Assembly: GCA_963770315.1 (NCBI GenBank)
Contig: CAVYPC010000002.1
Location: forward strand, 1,922,001 to 1,986,000
Direction: 5' to 3'
Length of the DNA stretch: 64,000 bases
Origin: VRUE01 sp963770315
GTDB taxonomy: Bacteria > Actinomycetota > Thermoleophilia > Solirubrobacterales > 70-9
This document shows positions 1 through 7,727 of this stretch, piece by piece. A program made the position numbers and the translations under genes. The notes beneath the pieces were generated by a model. That model made no database searches. It was not told the origin of the DNA and saw only the letters and a program-made list of their open reading frames with translations. Numbering within the stretch: position 1 is the stretch's first letter; each line of letters opens with the position of its first letter.

Positions 1-401
1 CCCCTGAGGCCGCCGGCCTTGAACGAGAGGCCGCCAGATGCCTTCTGGAAGGCGCGGCGTAAGGCGTAGAAGGAAGCTGCAAAGGCCGTGGCGCCGACGG
101 CTAGACAGGCCGCCAGGACCAGGCCGGCCAGGTAGAAGAGGGCTCCGGTGACCAAAACGAAGACGGTGCCGGCTAGCAGGGTCGTGTGCGAGCGGTAGCC
201 GGCGAAGTGCTCGCGGGCCGAGACCTCGAGGCCGCCGAGGCCGGCCAGCACGACGCCGACGCCGATCGCGGTCGGGCTCTTGCTCACAACGCCGATCACG
301 AGGGTGACGATGCCGGCGAGCACAGTCAGCTCGGCAAGCGGGAACGATCCCCACGGAGCCGGCGGGCGCTCGTCGACCCTGGGGGCTTTCTTGGAGGCCA
401 C
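1..401 (-). CDS. Conserved membrane protein, C-terminus cut by window edge
   Basis: Reading the minus strand from a GTG at 401 gives an open frame to the window edge (about 133 residues, incomplete). After a short basic, proline-rich N-terminus (VASKKAPRVDERPPAP) come three or four hydrophobic stretches, near residues 24-41, 46-60 and 75-115, with a short polar segment SAREHFAGYRSH between them. A purine-rich GAGAGAGA run lies just upstream and could serve as the ribosome site. The GTG shares its G with a TAG at 401-403, the kind of stop/start overlap expected if it is coupled to the gene upstream. I do not recognise a named family; it looks like a small integral membrane protein of unknown function. 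Confidence 0.65.
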   Translation of the reverse strand, partial: MASKKAPRVDERPPAPWGSFPLAELTVLAGIVTLVIGVVSKSPTAIGVGVVLAGLGGLEVSAREHFAGYRSHTTLLAGTVFVLVTGALFYLAGLVLAACLAVGATAFAASFYALRRAFQKASGGLSFKAGGLR

Positions 402-903
402 TATCTCTCTCTCGCTCAGCGGCCGCAAGCCGCCCGGATAACGGGCATCCGGAGGAGACTCTGACCCGCCACCAGCCCATCAGCATGCCCAACAGCCCGA
501 GGCGGGGGCGGGAATGCCAGTGGCCGCAACCGGGTTCGCCTACGTCGGCGCGTGAGATCCGCAGCCACCTGTGCTCCGCCGGGGCGGCAAGCATCCGCTC
601 CAGCAGCTCGCGGTTGCGGGTCTCCAGCTCGGCTCGTTCCTGCAGCTGGAGCTGCGCCACGCCGATCCGGGTCGCCAACGAGTCGCGGACCGCCTCCAGC
701 TCGCCCAGGTCAAGCGCCCGCGGCTCGCTCGAGAGGGCCGCAACCTCAGCGTCGATCCGCAGACGGGGGAAGGCATCGGCAAAGAGGGATCCGAGCCGGT
801 GTTCGAGGCGGCCGATCTGGCGGCGCAGCTCGGCCCGGGCGAGCCGCTCGTCGCCATCCACGCGAAGCGCGGTACAAGTCTCTCGATCGAGCAGATCCGG
901 CAT
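401..903 (-). CDS. Conserved hypothetical protein, 3' end frameshifted at a (GA)5 tract
   Basis: The ATG-initiated frame begins MPDLLDRETC. It is largely helical, Arg/Glu/Leu-rich and coiled-coil-like to about residue 115, and ends in a compact segment with EPGCGHWHSRPRLG, then MLMGWWRVRVSSGCP. I associate this Cys/His/Trp-rich tail with a small family in high-GC actinobacteria of unknown function. In the sequence given, the frame passes the tract (GA)5 at 404-413 without a stop and stays open to the window edge, overlapping the next gene. With one GA unit fewer, the frame would end at TAG 401-403, sharing a base with the GTG of the next gene. I therefore take 401 as the natural end. The start is uncertain, because an in-frame GTG lies 24 nt upstream. 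Confidence 0.6.
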
Positions 904-964
904 AGCCCAGTGCCGAGTGTAGATCACGAAGTTGACTCAAAAGGCGGTAACCGTGTTAAGGGCC

Positions 965-1064
965 GGAAGTCGCGTGACCAAGCAGATCAAGGACGCAGGG
1001 AGCGTGGCGTGCTTTGCACGCGAGCGACCGAGGACGCAGATATGCGCCGCGTCACGCGGCTTCC
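965..1064 (-). repeat. Family I palindromic element, copy A
   Basis: A 14-bp inverted repeat (arms 965-978 and 1051-1064, one G-T wobble) encloses a core shared with the elements at 11244 and 30698. The core has GGACGCAGGGAG (991-1002), a small GCGTGC/GCACGC hairpin and CGAGCGACCGAGGACGC (1021-1037). The right arm contains the stop codon (1052-1054) and last codons of the B3/4-domain gene, which is transcribed into the element on the minus strand. In gene sense the order is stop codon, GCGTCCTCGGTCG motif, hairpin, CTCCCTGCGTCC motif, second arm. It could act as an RNA 3'-end structure or be a non-autonomous mobile palindrome. Confidence 0.75.
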
Positions 1065-1723
1065 AGCGTGGATGCAACCATCCAGAGCGCCTCGTCGACG
1101 GCGATCTGGGGAACGCCGTCGACCTGCACGGCGGCGACAGCGATGCGGCGGGTGTTGCGCCCAACGCCGCGATCCCCGCCGGTGGCGCCAAAGAGGAGGC
1201 CGGCGGGGGCACGCTCGTCGGCGATCACCAGAGTCCCGTGCGAGAGCTCTCCCGGGCGCCCTTTCAGCGACTCGCCCGGGCCCGAGTCGCGGATGCAGAG
1301 CGCCCCGTCGAGCCGGTCGGCGTCGAAGGCGCGCAGCGCGATCCCGGTCTCCACGGTGGCGATCGTCAGCGCGTCCGCCGGCAGGCCGTGCGTCTTGAAG
1401 CCGCCGTCCTGGAGGCGATCCAGCGCGAGTTGCTCGACCGGGGTGCGGGTGCGGTCGGGGTCGAGGCCGATCTGGCGATAGAAGACGCGATAGGCCCAGG
1501 GGATCGGCCTTTCGCGCATATGGATCGCGTGGGCCCCGTAAAAGCGGTCCGAGGTCTCGCGCAGGCGGCGCTCGACCGGCCGGGGGCTGCGACCGGGACG
1601 ACCGTCCACCTCGATCCAGGAGATCCCCAGGCCGGGGAACTCGGCAGCCACGTGGGGCGCCACCCAGCCGAGCGTCGAGCCCGGTTCCCAGCCCAGCTCC
1701 GAGTCGGCTGCGCCAGCCCCCAC
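1052..1723 (-). CDS. B3/B4 tRNA-binding-domain protein (PheT-like editing domain)
   Basis: A 223-residue protein starting at a GTG one base beyond the upstream stop codon and preceded by GGAGGGGAG. The frame could extend further upstream, but that extension lies inside the neighbouring gene and has no conserved look. The body reads as a stand-alone B3/B4 domain, the fold that in the phenylalanyl-tRNA synthetase beta chain hydrolyses mischarged tyrosyl-tRNA. Characteristic parts are the segment around RFYGAHAIHMRERPIPWAYR, then DRTRTPVEQLALDRLQDGG and the later HGLPADALTIATVETGIALR. Stand-alone versions are usually annotated only by domain. It is the last gene of the operon running from 7558 and overlaps palindromic element A at its stop codon. 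Confidence 0.75.
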   Translation of the reverse strand: MGAGAADSELGWEPGSTLGWVAPHVAAEFPGLGISWIEVDGRPGRSPRPVERRLRETSDRFYGAHAIHMRERPIPWAYRVFYRQIGLDPDRTRTPVEQLALDRLQDGGFKTHGLPADALTIATVETGIALRAFDADRLDGALCIRDSGPGESLKGRPGELSHGTLVIADERAPAGLLFGATGGDRGVGRNTRRIAVAAVQVDGVPQIAVDEALWMVASTLEAA

Positions 1724-1724
1724 C

Positions 1725-2378
1725 TCAGCTCCCCTCCGCGGCATCGCTGGCGCGCAGCAGCCGTTCGACTCGATCGCCGAGCTCGCCCTCGGCGAGATTG
1801 CCGATAGAGGCGCTCTCCAGGAGGCCGCCCGGATAGACGTAGGCAAAGGTAGGGCACCCACCGACCCGGTAGAGGCTCGCCACAGCGCCGTCGCGGTCGT
1901 AGCCGACGGGCATCGCCCAGTGGCGCTGCCGGATCAGTTCTCGCACCGTGTCGCGATCGTCGCGGATATCAAGCGAGAGAAAGTTCACCCGCCCACGGTA
2001 GCGCGAGTAGACCCGGTTGAGAACGTCCTGCTGGTCGACGCAATCGCCCCCTTTGCTGAACCAGAAAGAGATCACCGAGGGCCGGTCGAAGAGGTCGCAG
2101 ACGCGAATCGCGCCGGCGGCGTGCACTTGACACGCGGGAGCACGGCGAGCTTCGGGGGGGCAAGGCAGCCGCGCCGCCGAACAGTCGTCCTGGGCGACGT
2201 TGGCATCCCCTTCCAGCTTCCCCGCCGCGGCCGGGACGGCGAACTCGGGCAGCGGCCATCGGGGCGGTTGCTTGTCGAGCCCCAACGTTCCGCCTCCGCC
2301 TGGAACTCCGTGAATCAGAGCCACCGCGACGATCGCGACGAAGAACAGGCCGACGACAATTGAGTACCGATCCCTCAC
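1725..2378 (-). CDS. Membrane-anchored thioredoxin-fold protein without a CxxC site
   Basis: GTG start at 2378 overlaps the MMPL stop codon (GTGA), which points to translational coupling; length 217 residues. Residues 4-24 form a signal anchor (YSIVVGLFFVAIVAVALIHG). The rest resembles TlpA/AhpC-type thioredoxin folds: FDRPSVISFWFSKGGDCVDQQ, a central beta strand VNFLSLDIRDDRDTV, and the cis-proline loop GGCPTFAYVYPGG. The expected WCxxC is replaced by GGDCVDQQ, so only one cysteine sits at the helix N-terminus, with a second just before the cis-proline. It is probably exported and may not be a classical disulfide oxidoreductase. Its place behind the lipid-transport genes suggests a role at the envelope. 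Confidence 0.7.
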   Translation of the reverse strand: MRDRYSIVVGLFFVAIVAVALIHGVPGGGGTLGLDKQPPRWPLPEFAVPAAAGKLEGDANVAQDDCSAARLPCPPEARRAPACQVHAAGAIRVCDLFDRPSVISFWFSKGGDCVDQQDVLNRVYSRYRGRVNFLSLDIRDDRDTVRELIRQRHWAMPVGYDRDGAVASLYRVGGCPTFAYVYPGGLLESASIGNLAEGELGDRVERLLRASDAAEGS

Positions 2379-4990
2379 GACCCCTCCTCCCGGTCGACGG
2401 GCCTCAAACGAGACATATAGGCGCGTTTGAGGCCGGTCGGCCGCTGTTGGTAAGTGAGGGCGGCGGGGAGGGCGATTAGGACGCCCAGCAGGGCTACGGA
2501 CAGGTCGATGACGGTGACGAAGCCGAACCCGCGCAGCATCCGCACATCGCTGGCGATCAAGACGGCGAAACCGGCGATCGCAGTGATGCCGGAGGCGAGC
2601 ACCGCCGCCCCGGTACGCGCATAGGCGCTCTCCAGCGCTCGCTCGAGCGAGCGCCCGGCCCGGCGCTCCTGGCGGAAGCGGGCGGCGAGGATCACGCTGA
2701 ACTCCGTTGCGATGGCGATCGTCAACGCCCCCAGGGCGGCCGACATCGGATTGAGCGGAACGCGCGTCAACCAGAGCACCAGCGCCGACCAACCGGTGGC
2801 CATCACAACCGGGACCAGCGGCACCAGGGCGCGGGAGATCGAGCGGTAGACCGCCAACAGGACCAACGCCACAGCGATCAGGCCAGCAAGGGTCAGGAGG
2901 TAGCGGCTGCTCGACAGATCGGAGGCAGCAGAGGCGGCGATGACCGGCAGCCCGGCGAGCTCAACTTCGACCCCAGGTGGCGGCCCATCTTTGGAACCCG
3001 GCTCGCCGATCTCGCCGCGGATGCGATCGATCAACGCCTGCTGGCCCTCCAATGACTGGGCGCGGATGCCGAAGCCGAGCAGCGCCGTGCCTGCGGGCAA
3101 CCCCGTCTTCGGATCCACCGTCGTCACCTGCCGCAGGTCATAGGCCGGGATCTGGCCCAGTGCAGCACGGATTCCGCGCTGGGTCAGGGGCCCCTCACTG
3201 GTGGTGCTCAGTCCACCTCCAGTGACGAAATCCGACAGCGCCGGACCGGGGCAGACTTCTGCTTCCTGGCAGCTAGGGTTGGCACCAGAGAAGCCCCCAG
3301 CCCGCAACACTCGCCGCTTGAAGTCGGCCATCCACTGGATCGTCGCGGGATCGGTCAGATCAGGGGCGCTGACACTGACGTCAAGCTCTCCCGAGACCCC
3401 CGTAGCGTCCTGAAGTTCGTTCAGTTCACGCACTGCGCCGATGCTCTGTGGCGCCAGCTCCTGGATATCGGTCTGCGTTTCGATCTGAGTACCGAGCCCC
3501 CAGCCCAGTACAGCTAACACCAGGCCAACGCCGAGAATCCGCTCAGGGCGCCTCTGCGCCACCGCAAGAACCCTCTGCAGCGGAGGCGGGAGTGTCGGGT
3601 CCCCCGCAGTCGCGCGGCGTCCTGTTTTTCGCCCCGCCAGCTTGGCGAGAAACGCCCGCCGCAAGGCGAAAAACCCAGCGCGCGGAGGGGGACCCGGCGC
3701 TCCCGCCTCCCTCCGGAGACTGAGCGCAGCGAAGCCGCACAGATATGCAAGCGCGAAAGCAATTGCGATGCCGACGATGAGAAGCAAGCCAAAGCTGCGA
3801 ACCATCGGCGTTGGCGAGAGCAGGAGGGCGAGGAATCCGGCGCCGGTCGCGAGGCAGGCGGTGGCGATCATCGGACCCCCGCCAGATGCGGCGAGACGGG
3901 CGGCGTCGGCACCCGGGCTGGCACCAATCGCAATCGCCTCGTCGTAGCGCGCCTGCAGCTGGATCGCGTAGTCCACGGCGAGTCCGATCAGGATCGGCAG
4001 GACGGCGATAGAGGCCATAGTCAAGGAGCCGCCGACGAGCCCGAAGATGCCGAAGGTAAGCGCCGCTGCCGCCAGGGCAATTGCCAGCGGCAGCAGGCGC
4101 CAGCGCGAGCGGAAGACGAGCGTCAGAGCAAGGGCCATGACGACTAGCGCCACCCCGAGCAAGACCAGCAGAGCGTCCTTCAGCGCCCGGGTAACGGCAT
4201 CGACGACCACGGGCACGCCGGAGATGACGAAGCGGCCGCCGTGCAGCTGGAAGCAGCGCTCCGGCTTGCCCTTGAACTTGCAGTCCTGGCGAGCGACAGG
4301 ATCGCGGACGATCGCCTTGATCGTCTCCAGCGCGCGGTGACGCTCGGCTTCGCTCAGGTCAGGCCGCAGGCGCAGGACGATCTGCGCGGAACGCCCGTTG
4401 GGGAACAGGTAGGAAAGGCGCGCCTTCGGCGTTCCGCGCGCCTGGTGTAAGTCGAAGACGACCGCAGCGAGGAAGTCGGGGTTGGAGAGGCTCGGCGCGC
4501 TCGTAATCCCGTACTTCGCGGCGACTTCGAGCAACAGCTCGCGCAACCGATCCGGCGGCACGGTGGCGACGAGCCGGCGCAGCTGGCGCTGGATCTGGAT
4601 CACCGCCTCGTTGAGGAAGGTCGCGGGGCCGGCAAGCGATCGCACCGGGTCCTGCGCGGCCAGCTCGGCGCAGGGCCCCGGGATCGGCTTCGCCCCTTCC
4701 GGAACCTTGCCCGAGAGGCACCCCTCGAGCCGCAGCAGGCGCCCGAGGTTGGCGGTCAGGACGAGGCGCTGCAAGTCCCCTTGGGCGAGGATGACGACGG
4801 GTTCTTCGCCGAAATCCTGGCGCACCTGCTGTGTCGCCCGGTAGCTGGCCGTGTCCGAATCGACCAGCGTGTCGGTGGCGGCATCGGTGGGCAGCTGGGT
4901 AGCCGCCACGGCGGCGGCCATGGCGAGAACCAGCGTGACGGCGAGCACTGCCCGCGCGTGGCGGACCGCCCAGGCCGCGACTGCGCTCAA
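2375..4990 (-). CDS. MMPL/RND-family lipid transporter
   Basis: An 871-residue RND protein of the MMPL/HpnN type. One N-terminal membrane helix (about 14-33) is followed by a large extracytoplasmic domain, then a helix cluster near residues 265-420. A second single helix and second periplasmic domain follow, ending in a helix cluster near 690-850. This two-fold repeat is the family pattern for proton-driven export of lipids or other hydrophobic cargo. The cytoplasmic linker between the two halves contains the in-frame palindromic element at 3582-3710. The ATG overlaps the stop of the ATPase gene (ATGA), and its own stop overlaps the thioredoxin-fold gene, so it sits in the middle of one transcription unit with the two YrbE/MlaE permeases and the ATPase. 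Confidence 0.88.
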   Translation of the reverse strand: MSAVAAWAVRHARAVLAVTLVLAMAAAVAATQLPTDAATDTLVDSDTASYRATQQVRQDFGEEPVVILAQGDLQRLVLTANLGRLLRLEGCLSGKVPEGAKPIPGPCAELAAQDPVRSLAGPATFLNEAVIQIQRQLRRLVATVPPDRLRELLLEVAAKYGITSAPSLSNPDFLAAVVFDLHQARGTPKARLSYLFPNGRSAQIVLRLRPDLSEAERHRALETIKAIVRDPVARQDCKFKGKPERCFQLHGGRFVISGVPVVVDAVTRALKDALLVLLGVALVVMALALTLVFRSRWRLLPLAIALAAAALTFGIFGLVGGSLTMASIAVLPILIGLAVDYAIQLQARYDEAIAIGASPGADAARLAASGGGPMIATACLATGAGFLALLLSPTPMVRSFGLLLIVGIAIAFALAYLCGFAALSLRREAGAPGPPPRAGFFALRRAFLAKLAGRKTGRRATAGDPTLPPPLQRVLAVAQRRPERILGVGLVLAVLGWGLGTQIETQTDIQELAPQSIGAVRELNELQDATGVSGELDVSVSAPDLTDPATIQWMADFKRRVLRAGGFSGANPSCQEAEVCPGPALSDFVTGGGLSTTSEGPLTQRGIRAALGQIPAYDLRQVTTVDPKTGLPAGTALLGFGIRAQSLEGQQALIDRIRGEIGEPGSKDGPPPGVEVELAGLPVIAASAASDLSSSRYLLTLAGLIAVALVLLAVYRSISRALVPLVPVVMATGWSALVLWLTRVPLNPMSAALGALTIAIATEFSVILAARFRQERRAGRSLERALESAYARTGAAVLASGITAIAGFAVLIASDVRMLRGFGFVTVIDLSVALLGVLIALPAALTYQQRPTGLKRAYMSRLRPVDREEGS
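3582..3710. repeat. Palindromic element embedded in frame in the MMPL gene
   Basis: Arms 3582-3605 and 3687-3710 (24 nt each) are complementary except for two G-T wobbles. Inside is a second stem, GTTTTTCGCC (3624-3633) with GGCGAAAAAC (3665-3674), and within that a CGCCAGCTTGGCG hairpin (3635-3647). A weaker outer pair, CGCTCAG/CTGAGCG, lies at 3540-3546 and 3720-3726. The element is 129 nt, exactly 43 codons, and encodes an Arg/Pro/Ala-rich stretch in the loop between the two halves of the transporter. The overall design matches the intergenic palindromes in this window, but the interior differs from the three families named here. Confidence 0.65.
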
Positions 4991-5946
4991 TCCATCGAGA
5001 GCGGGCCGGTTACGTCAGCGTTGAGGAACTGGTGGACGAACTGGTTTTCGGAATCGAACAGTTCCTCTTTCGGGCCCGACTCGACGATTTTGCCGTTCCA
5101 GAGAACGGCGATGAAATCGGAGATCCGCCGCGCCGTGTTGAGGTCGTGGCTGATCACCAGGTAGCAGCCGCCGTTCTCGGCGTGCACCTCGCGGATCAGC
5201 TCGCAGAGCAGCGCCGTGCGCACTGGGTCGAGGCCCGAATCGGGCTCGTCGAACATGACGATCGCCGGTTCGAGCACCAGCGCGCGGGCGAAGCCGGCGC
5301 GCTTGCGCATCCCGCCCGAGAGCTCGTTCGGCATCTTGTAGATCGCCTCGATCAGCCCGACCTCCTTGAGGCGGCGGTTGACGATCTCACCGATCTCCTC
5401 CTCGCTTTTGTCGGTGTGCTGGCGCAGCGGGAAGGCGGTGTTGTCGTAGATGTTCATCGAGCCGAACAGGGCCCCGTCCTGGAACAGCAGGCCAAACTTT
5501 TTGCGCACGTCGAAGAGTTCGTCGTCGGTCATCGCGGGGATCGATTCGCCGTGCACGAGCACGTCGCCGGAGTCCGGATAGAGCAGCCCGACGATGTGCT
5601 TGATCAAGACGCTCTTGCCGGTGCCCGAGGGGCCCAGCACCATCGAGACCTGGTCTTCCGGCAGGCCGAGGTTGAGCCCGTTGAGGATCCGCGCCCGGCC
5701 GAACTGCTTGACCAGGTTGATGATCTCGATCGCGTCGGTGCTGCCGTGGTCGCGCTTGCGCCCGGTGTGGAAGCGGTACGGGTCGGCCTCGGCAGGGTCG
5801 ACTCCGGGGATGACGAAATCGCGCCCCATCGTCGCCCCGTCCTCGCTTATATAGGGCCCGCTGGGGGCAGGTTGGGCCGCCGCCTCTTCGGCCAGCGCCC
5901 TCCCCTCTTCCTCGTCGCGGATCTGGCTCGGCTCGTCCATGGACAT
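4987..5946 (-). CDS. Mce/Mla-type ABC transporter ATP-binding protein (MlaF-like)
   Basis: A 319-residue ABC ATPase. A polar N-terminal extension of about 70 residues precedes the nucleotide-binding domain. Walker A is GPSGTGKS (about 108-115), the signature is LSGGMRKR, Walker B is IVMFDEPDSGLD, and the switch histidine lies in LVISHDL. LSGGMRKR rather than LSGGQ, and GLLFQDGALFGSMNIYDN, are typical of the MlaF/Mkl branch that energises phospholipid or sterol transport with MlaE permeases. It lies just downstream of two such permeases, with an 8-base gap to the nearer one. The long acidic N-terminus is unusual compared with the roughly 270 residues of MlaF. Confidence 0.9.
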   Translation of the reverse strand: MSMDEPSQIRDEEEGRALAEEAAAQPAPSGPYISEDGATMGRDFVIPGVDPAEADPYRFHTGRKRDHGSTDAIEIINLVKQFGRARILNGLNLGLPEDQVSMVLGPSGTGKSVLIKHIVGLLYPDSGDVLVHGESIPAMTDDELFDVRKKFGLLFQDGALFGSMNIYDNTAFPLRQHTDKSEEEIGEIVNRRLKEVGLIEAIYKMPNELSGGMRKRAGFARALVLEPAIVMFDEPDSGLDPVRTALLCELIREVHAENGGCYLVISHDLNTARRISDFIAVLWNGKIVESGPKEELFDSENQFVHQFLNADVTGPLSMD

Positions 5947-5954
5947 AAGGGTAC

Positions 5955-6752
5955 TTAGCCTCCTATTGGCGCTCGCGGGTTGGCACCCCAGAAGACCAGC
6001 GTGCCGAGCATCCCGATGATGTGAACTAGAACGATGTTGAGGACCATCGACTTGGCGGTTGCGGTGCCCACCCCGACCGGGCCGCCGGAGGCGGTGTAGC
6101 CGTAGTAGCAGCCGACCATCACGATCGCCGTCGCCATGAACATGCCCTTGACCAGGCTGAAGATCAGGTCCGGCGGGTTCTGGAACAGCCAGAAGATCAG
6201 CAGGTAGCCGCCCGAGGAGACGTCGCCGATCTGTTCGACCACCGCCAGGTAGCTGGCGAAGTACATGATCCCAATCCCGACCAGGTACATGAAGGGGAAG
6301 GCGATCCAGGCGGCGAGCAGGCGGGTGGCGGCGAGGAAGGTGACCGGCGGCACGCCCATCACCTCGAGCGCGTCGATCTCATCGGAGATCCTCATCGCGC
6401 CCAGCTCGGCGACGATCCCGGTCCCGACCTTGGCCGACAGCATGTAGCCAAAGGCGTAGGGCATGATCTCGCGCAGGTCGCACCAGGCCGAGAAGACGCC
6501 GGCGTATGCGGGCGCGCCGTTGGCGCGCAGCAGGTAGGCACCCTCGATACCGCACTGCAGGCCGAGGATGAAGACGAGCCCCCAGATGATCACCGCCGAG
6601 CCGAGGATCAGGATCCCGGCCTGGCGCAGGCTCTCGCCGAAGAAGCGCAGGACACGACCGCTGTAGACGAGGCCGGCGACGCGCGAGCCGAAGCGGGCGA
6701 TCTCGCCGAAGGAGTCGAGCCAGCCGCGCGGGACTTCGAGCCAGGCGTTCAT
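5955..6752 (-). CDS. MlaE/YrbE-family ABC permease (second copy)
   Basis: A 265-residue integral membrane protein starting MNAWLEVPRG at an ATG that overlaps the stop of the preceding permease (ATGA). It shows the MlaE-family pattern: an amphipathic N-terminal helix (WLDSFGEIARFGSRV), five or six membrane helices, and the cytoplasmic loop VAELGAMRISDEIDALEVMGV that contacts the ATPase. It likely forms a permease dimer with the 6749-7558 product, as YrbEA and YrbEB do in Mce systems. Confidence 0.9.
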   Translation of the reverse strand: MNAWLEVPRGWLDSFGEIARFGSRVAGLVYSGRVLRFFGESLRQAGILILGSAVIIWGLVFILGLQCGIEGAYLLRANGAPAYAGVFSAWCDLREIMPYAFGYMLSAKVGTGIVAELGAMRISDEIDALEVMGVPPVTFLAATRLLAAWIAFPFMYLVGIGIMYFASYLAVVEQIGDVSSGGYLLIFWLFQNPPDLIFSLVKGMFMATAIVMVGCYYGYTASGGPVGVGTATAKSMVLNIVLVHIIGMLGTLVFWGANPRAPIGG

Positions 6753-7558
6753 CGAATCGTCTGCAGGTCCGGGTTGGTCGCCAGCAGGGTCTGGGTGAAG
6801 ACGTAGTTGAAGGCGAAGACGCCCATGAAGGAGATCACCACCGCCTGGTTGACGGCGCGGCCGACGCCCGCGGCGCCTCCGGAGGCGGTCATCCCCTTGT
6901 AGCAGCAGACGACCGAGATGATCGCCCCGAACAGGGTGCACTTGACCAGCGAGCCCCAGAGATCGGTGATCGAGGCGTTGGTGAAGAGCGTGGCGAAGAA
7001 GCCGCCGAGCGGTTGGTTGTAGAGGAGCTCGGTGAGGATGCCGCCGCTGATGCCGAAGATCAGCGCGTAGATGTCGAGCAGGCCGGTGATCACCATCAGC
7101 GCCAGGAAGCGCGGCACGACCAGGTTCTTGATCGGGTCGACGCCGAGCACCTGCAGGGCGTCGAGCTCCTCGCGGATCTTGCGGGCGCCGAGGTCGGCGG
7201 TGATCGCGGTGCCGGCGACGCCGGCGACGACGACCGCGGTGACGAAGGGGGCGAACTCGCGGATCGAGGCGAGCACGAAGAAGCCGCCGAGCCGATCCAG
7301 CGAGCCGAAGAGGGTGAGGAAGTTGGCCGCCTGCAGGCCGGGCGCGCCAAAGCCGAAGGCGACGGTCGAGACCAGCAACGGGAACCAGCAGAGCTGCAGG
7401 GCGAAGAGGAACTGGCCGATGAACTCCTCGCCGTAGGGATAGGGGGGCCGGACCGCGGAGACCATCGTGCGGGCGGTCAGGATCATCATGTCCCCCACCT
7501 GCTCGAAGAACGACTTGGCGGGGGCAATCCTCCTGCCTATAGATGCGGCTGCTTCCAT
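6749..7558 (-). CDS. MlaE/YrbE-family ABC permease (first copy)
   Basis: About 269 residues from the ATG MEAAASIGRR, which has GGAGGAG directly upstream; an ATG nine codons earlier (7585) is a possible alternative. The MlaE signature loop ADLGARKIREELDALQVLGV is present, as are FFEQVGDMMILTARTM at the N-terminus and several hydrophobic helices. This is the first gene of the operon: permease, permease, ATPase, MMPL, thioredoxin-fold, B3/4. No MlaD/Mce substrate-binding gene lies beside it in the window, unlike classical mce operons. Confidence 0.88.
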   Translation of the reverse strand: MEAAASIGRRIAPAKSFFEQVGDMMILTARTMVSAVRPPYPYGEEFIGQFLFALQLCWFPLLVSTVAFGFGAPGLQAANFLTLFGSLDRLGGFFVLASIREFAPFVTAVVVAGVAGTAITADLGARKIREELDALQVLGVDPIKNLVVPRFLALMVITGLLDIYALIFGISGGILTELLYNQPLGGFFATLFTNASITDLWGSLVKCTLFGAIISVVCCYKGMTASGGAAGVGRAVNQAVVISFMGVFAFNYVFTQTLLATNPDLQTIR

Positions 7559-7727
7559 CTCTCCTCCGGCAAAGCGGGACCGCATCGGGCGGCCCCTGCT
7601 CTGGCTACTGAGTCTATGGGATGGACGAGCGGCATCCGTTAGCCGAGTGTTGAGATCCCGCTAACCCAACCGGCGCGCGCTCCGAGGGGCCGGAGCGGCG
7701 GAATCCCCGTGGTATGTTCCGCCCGCT

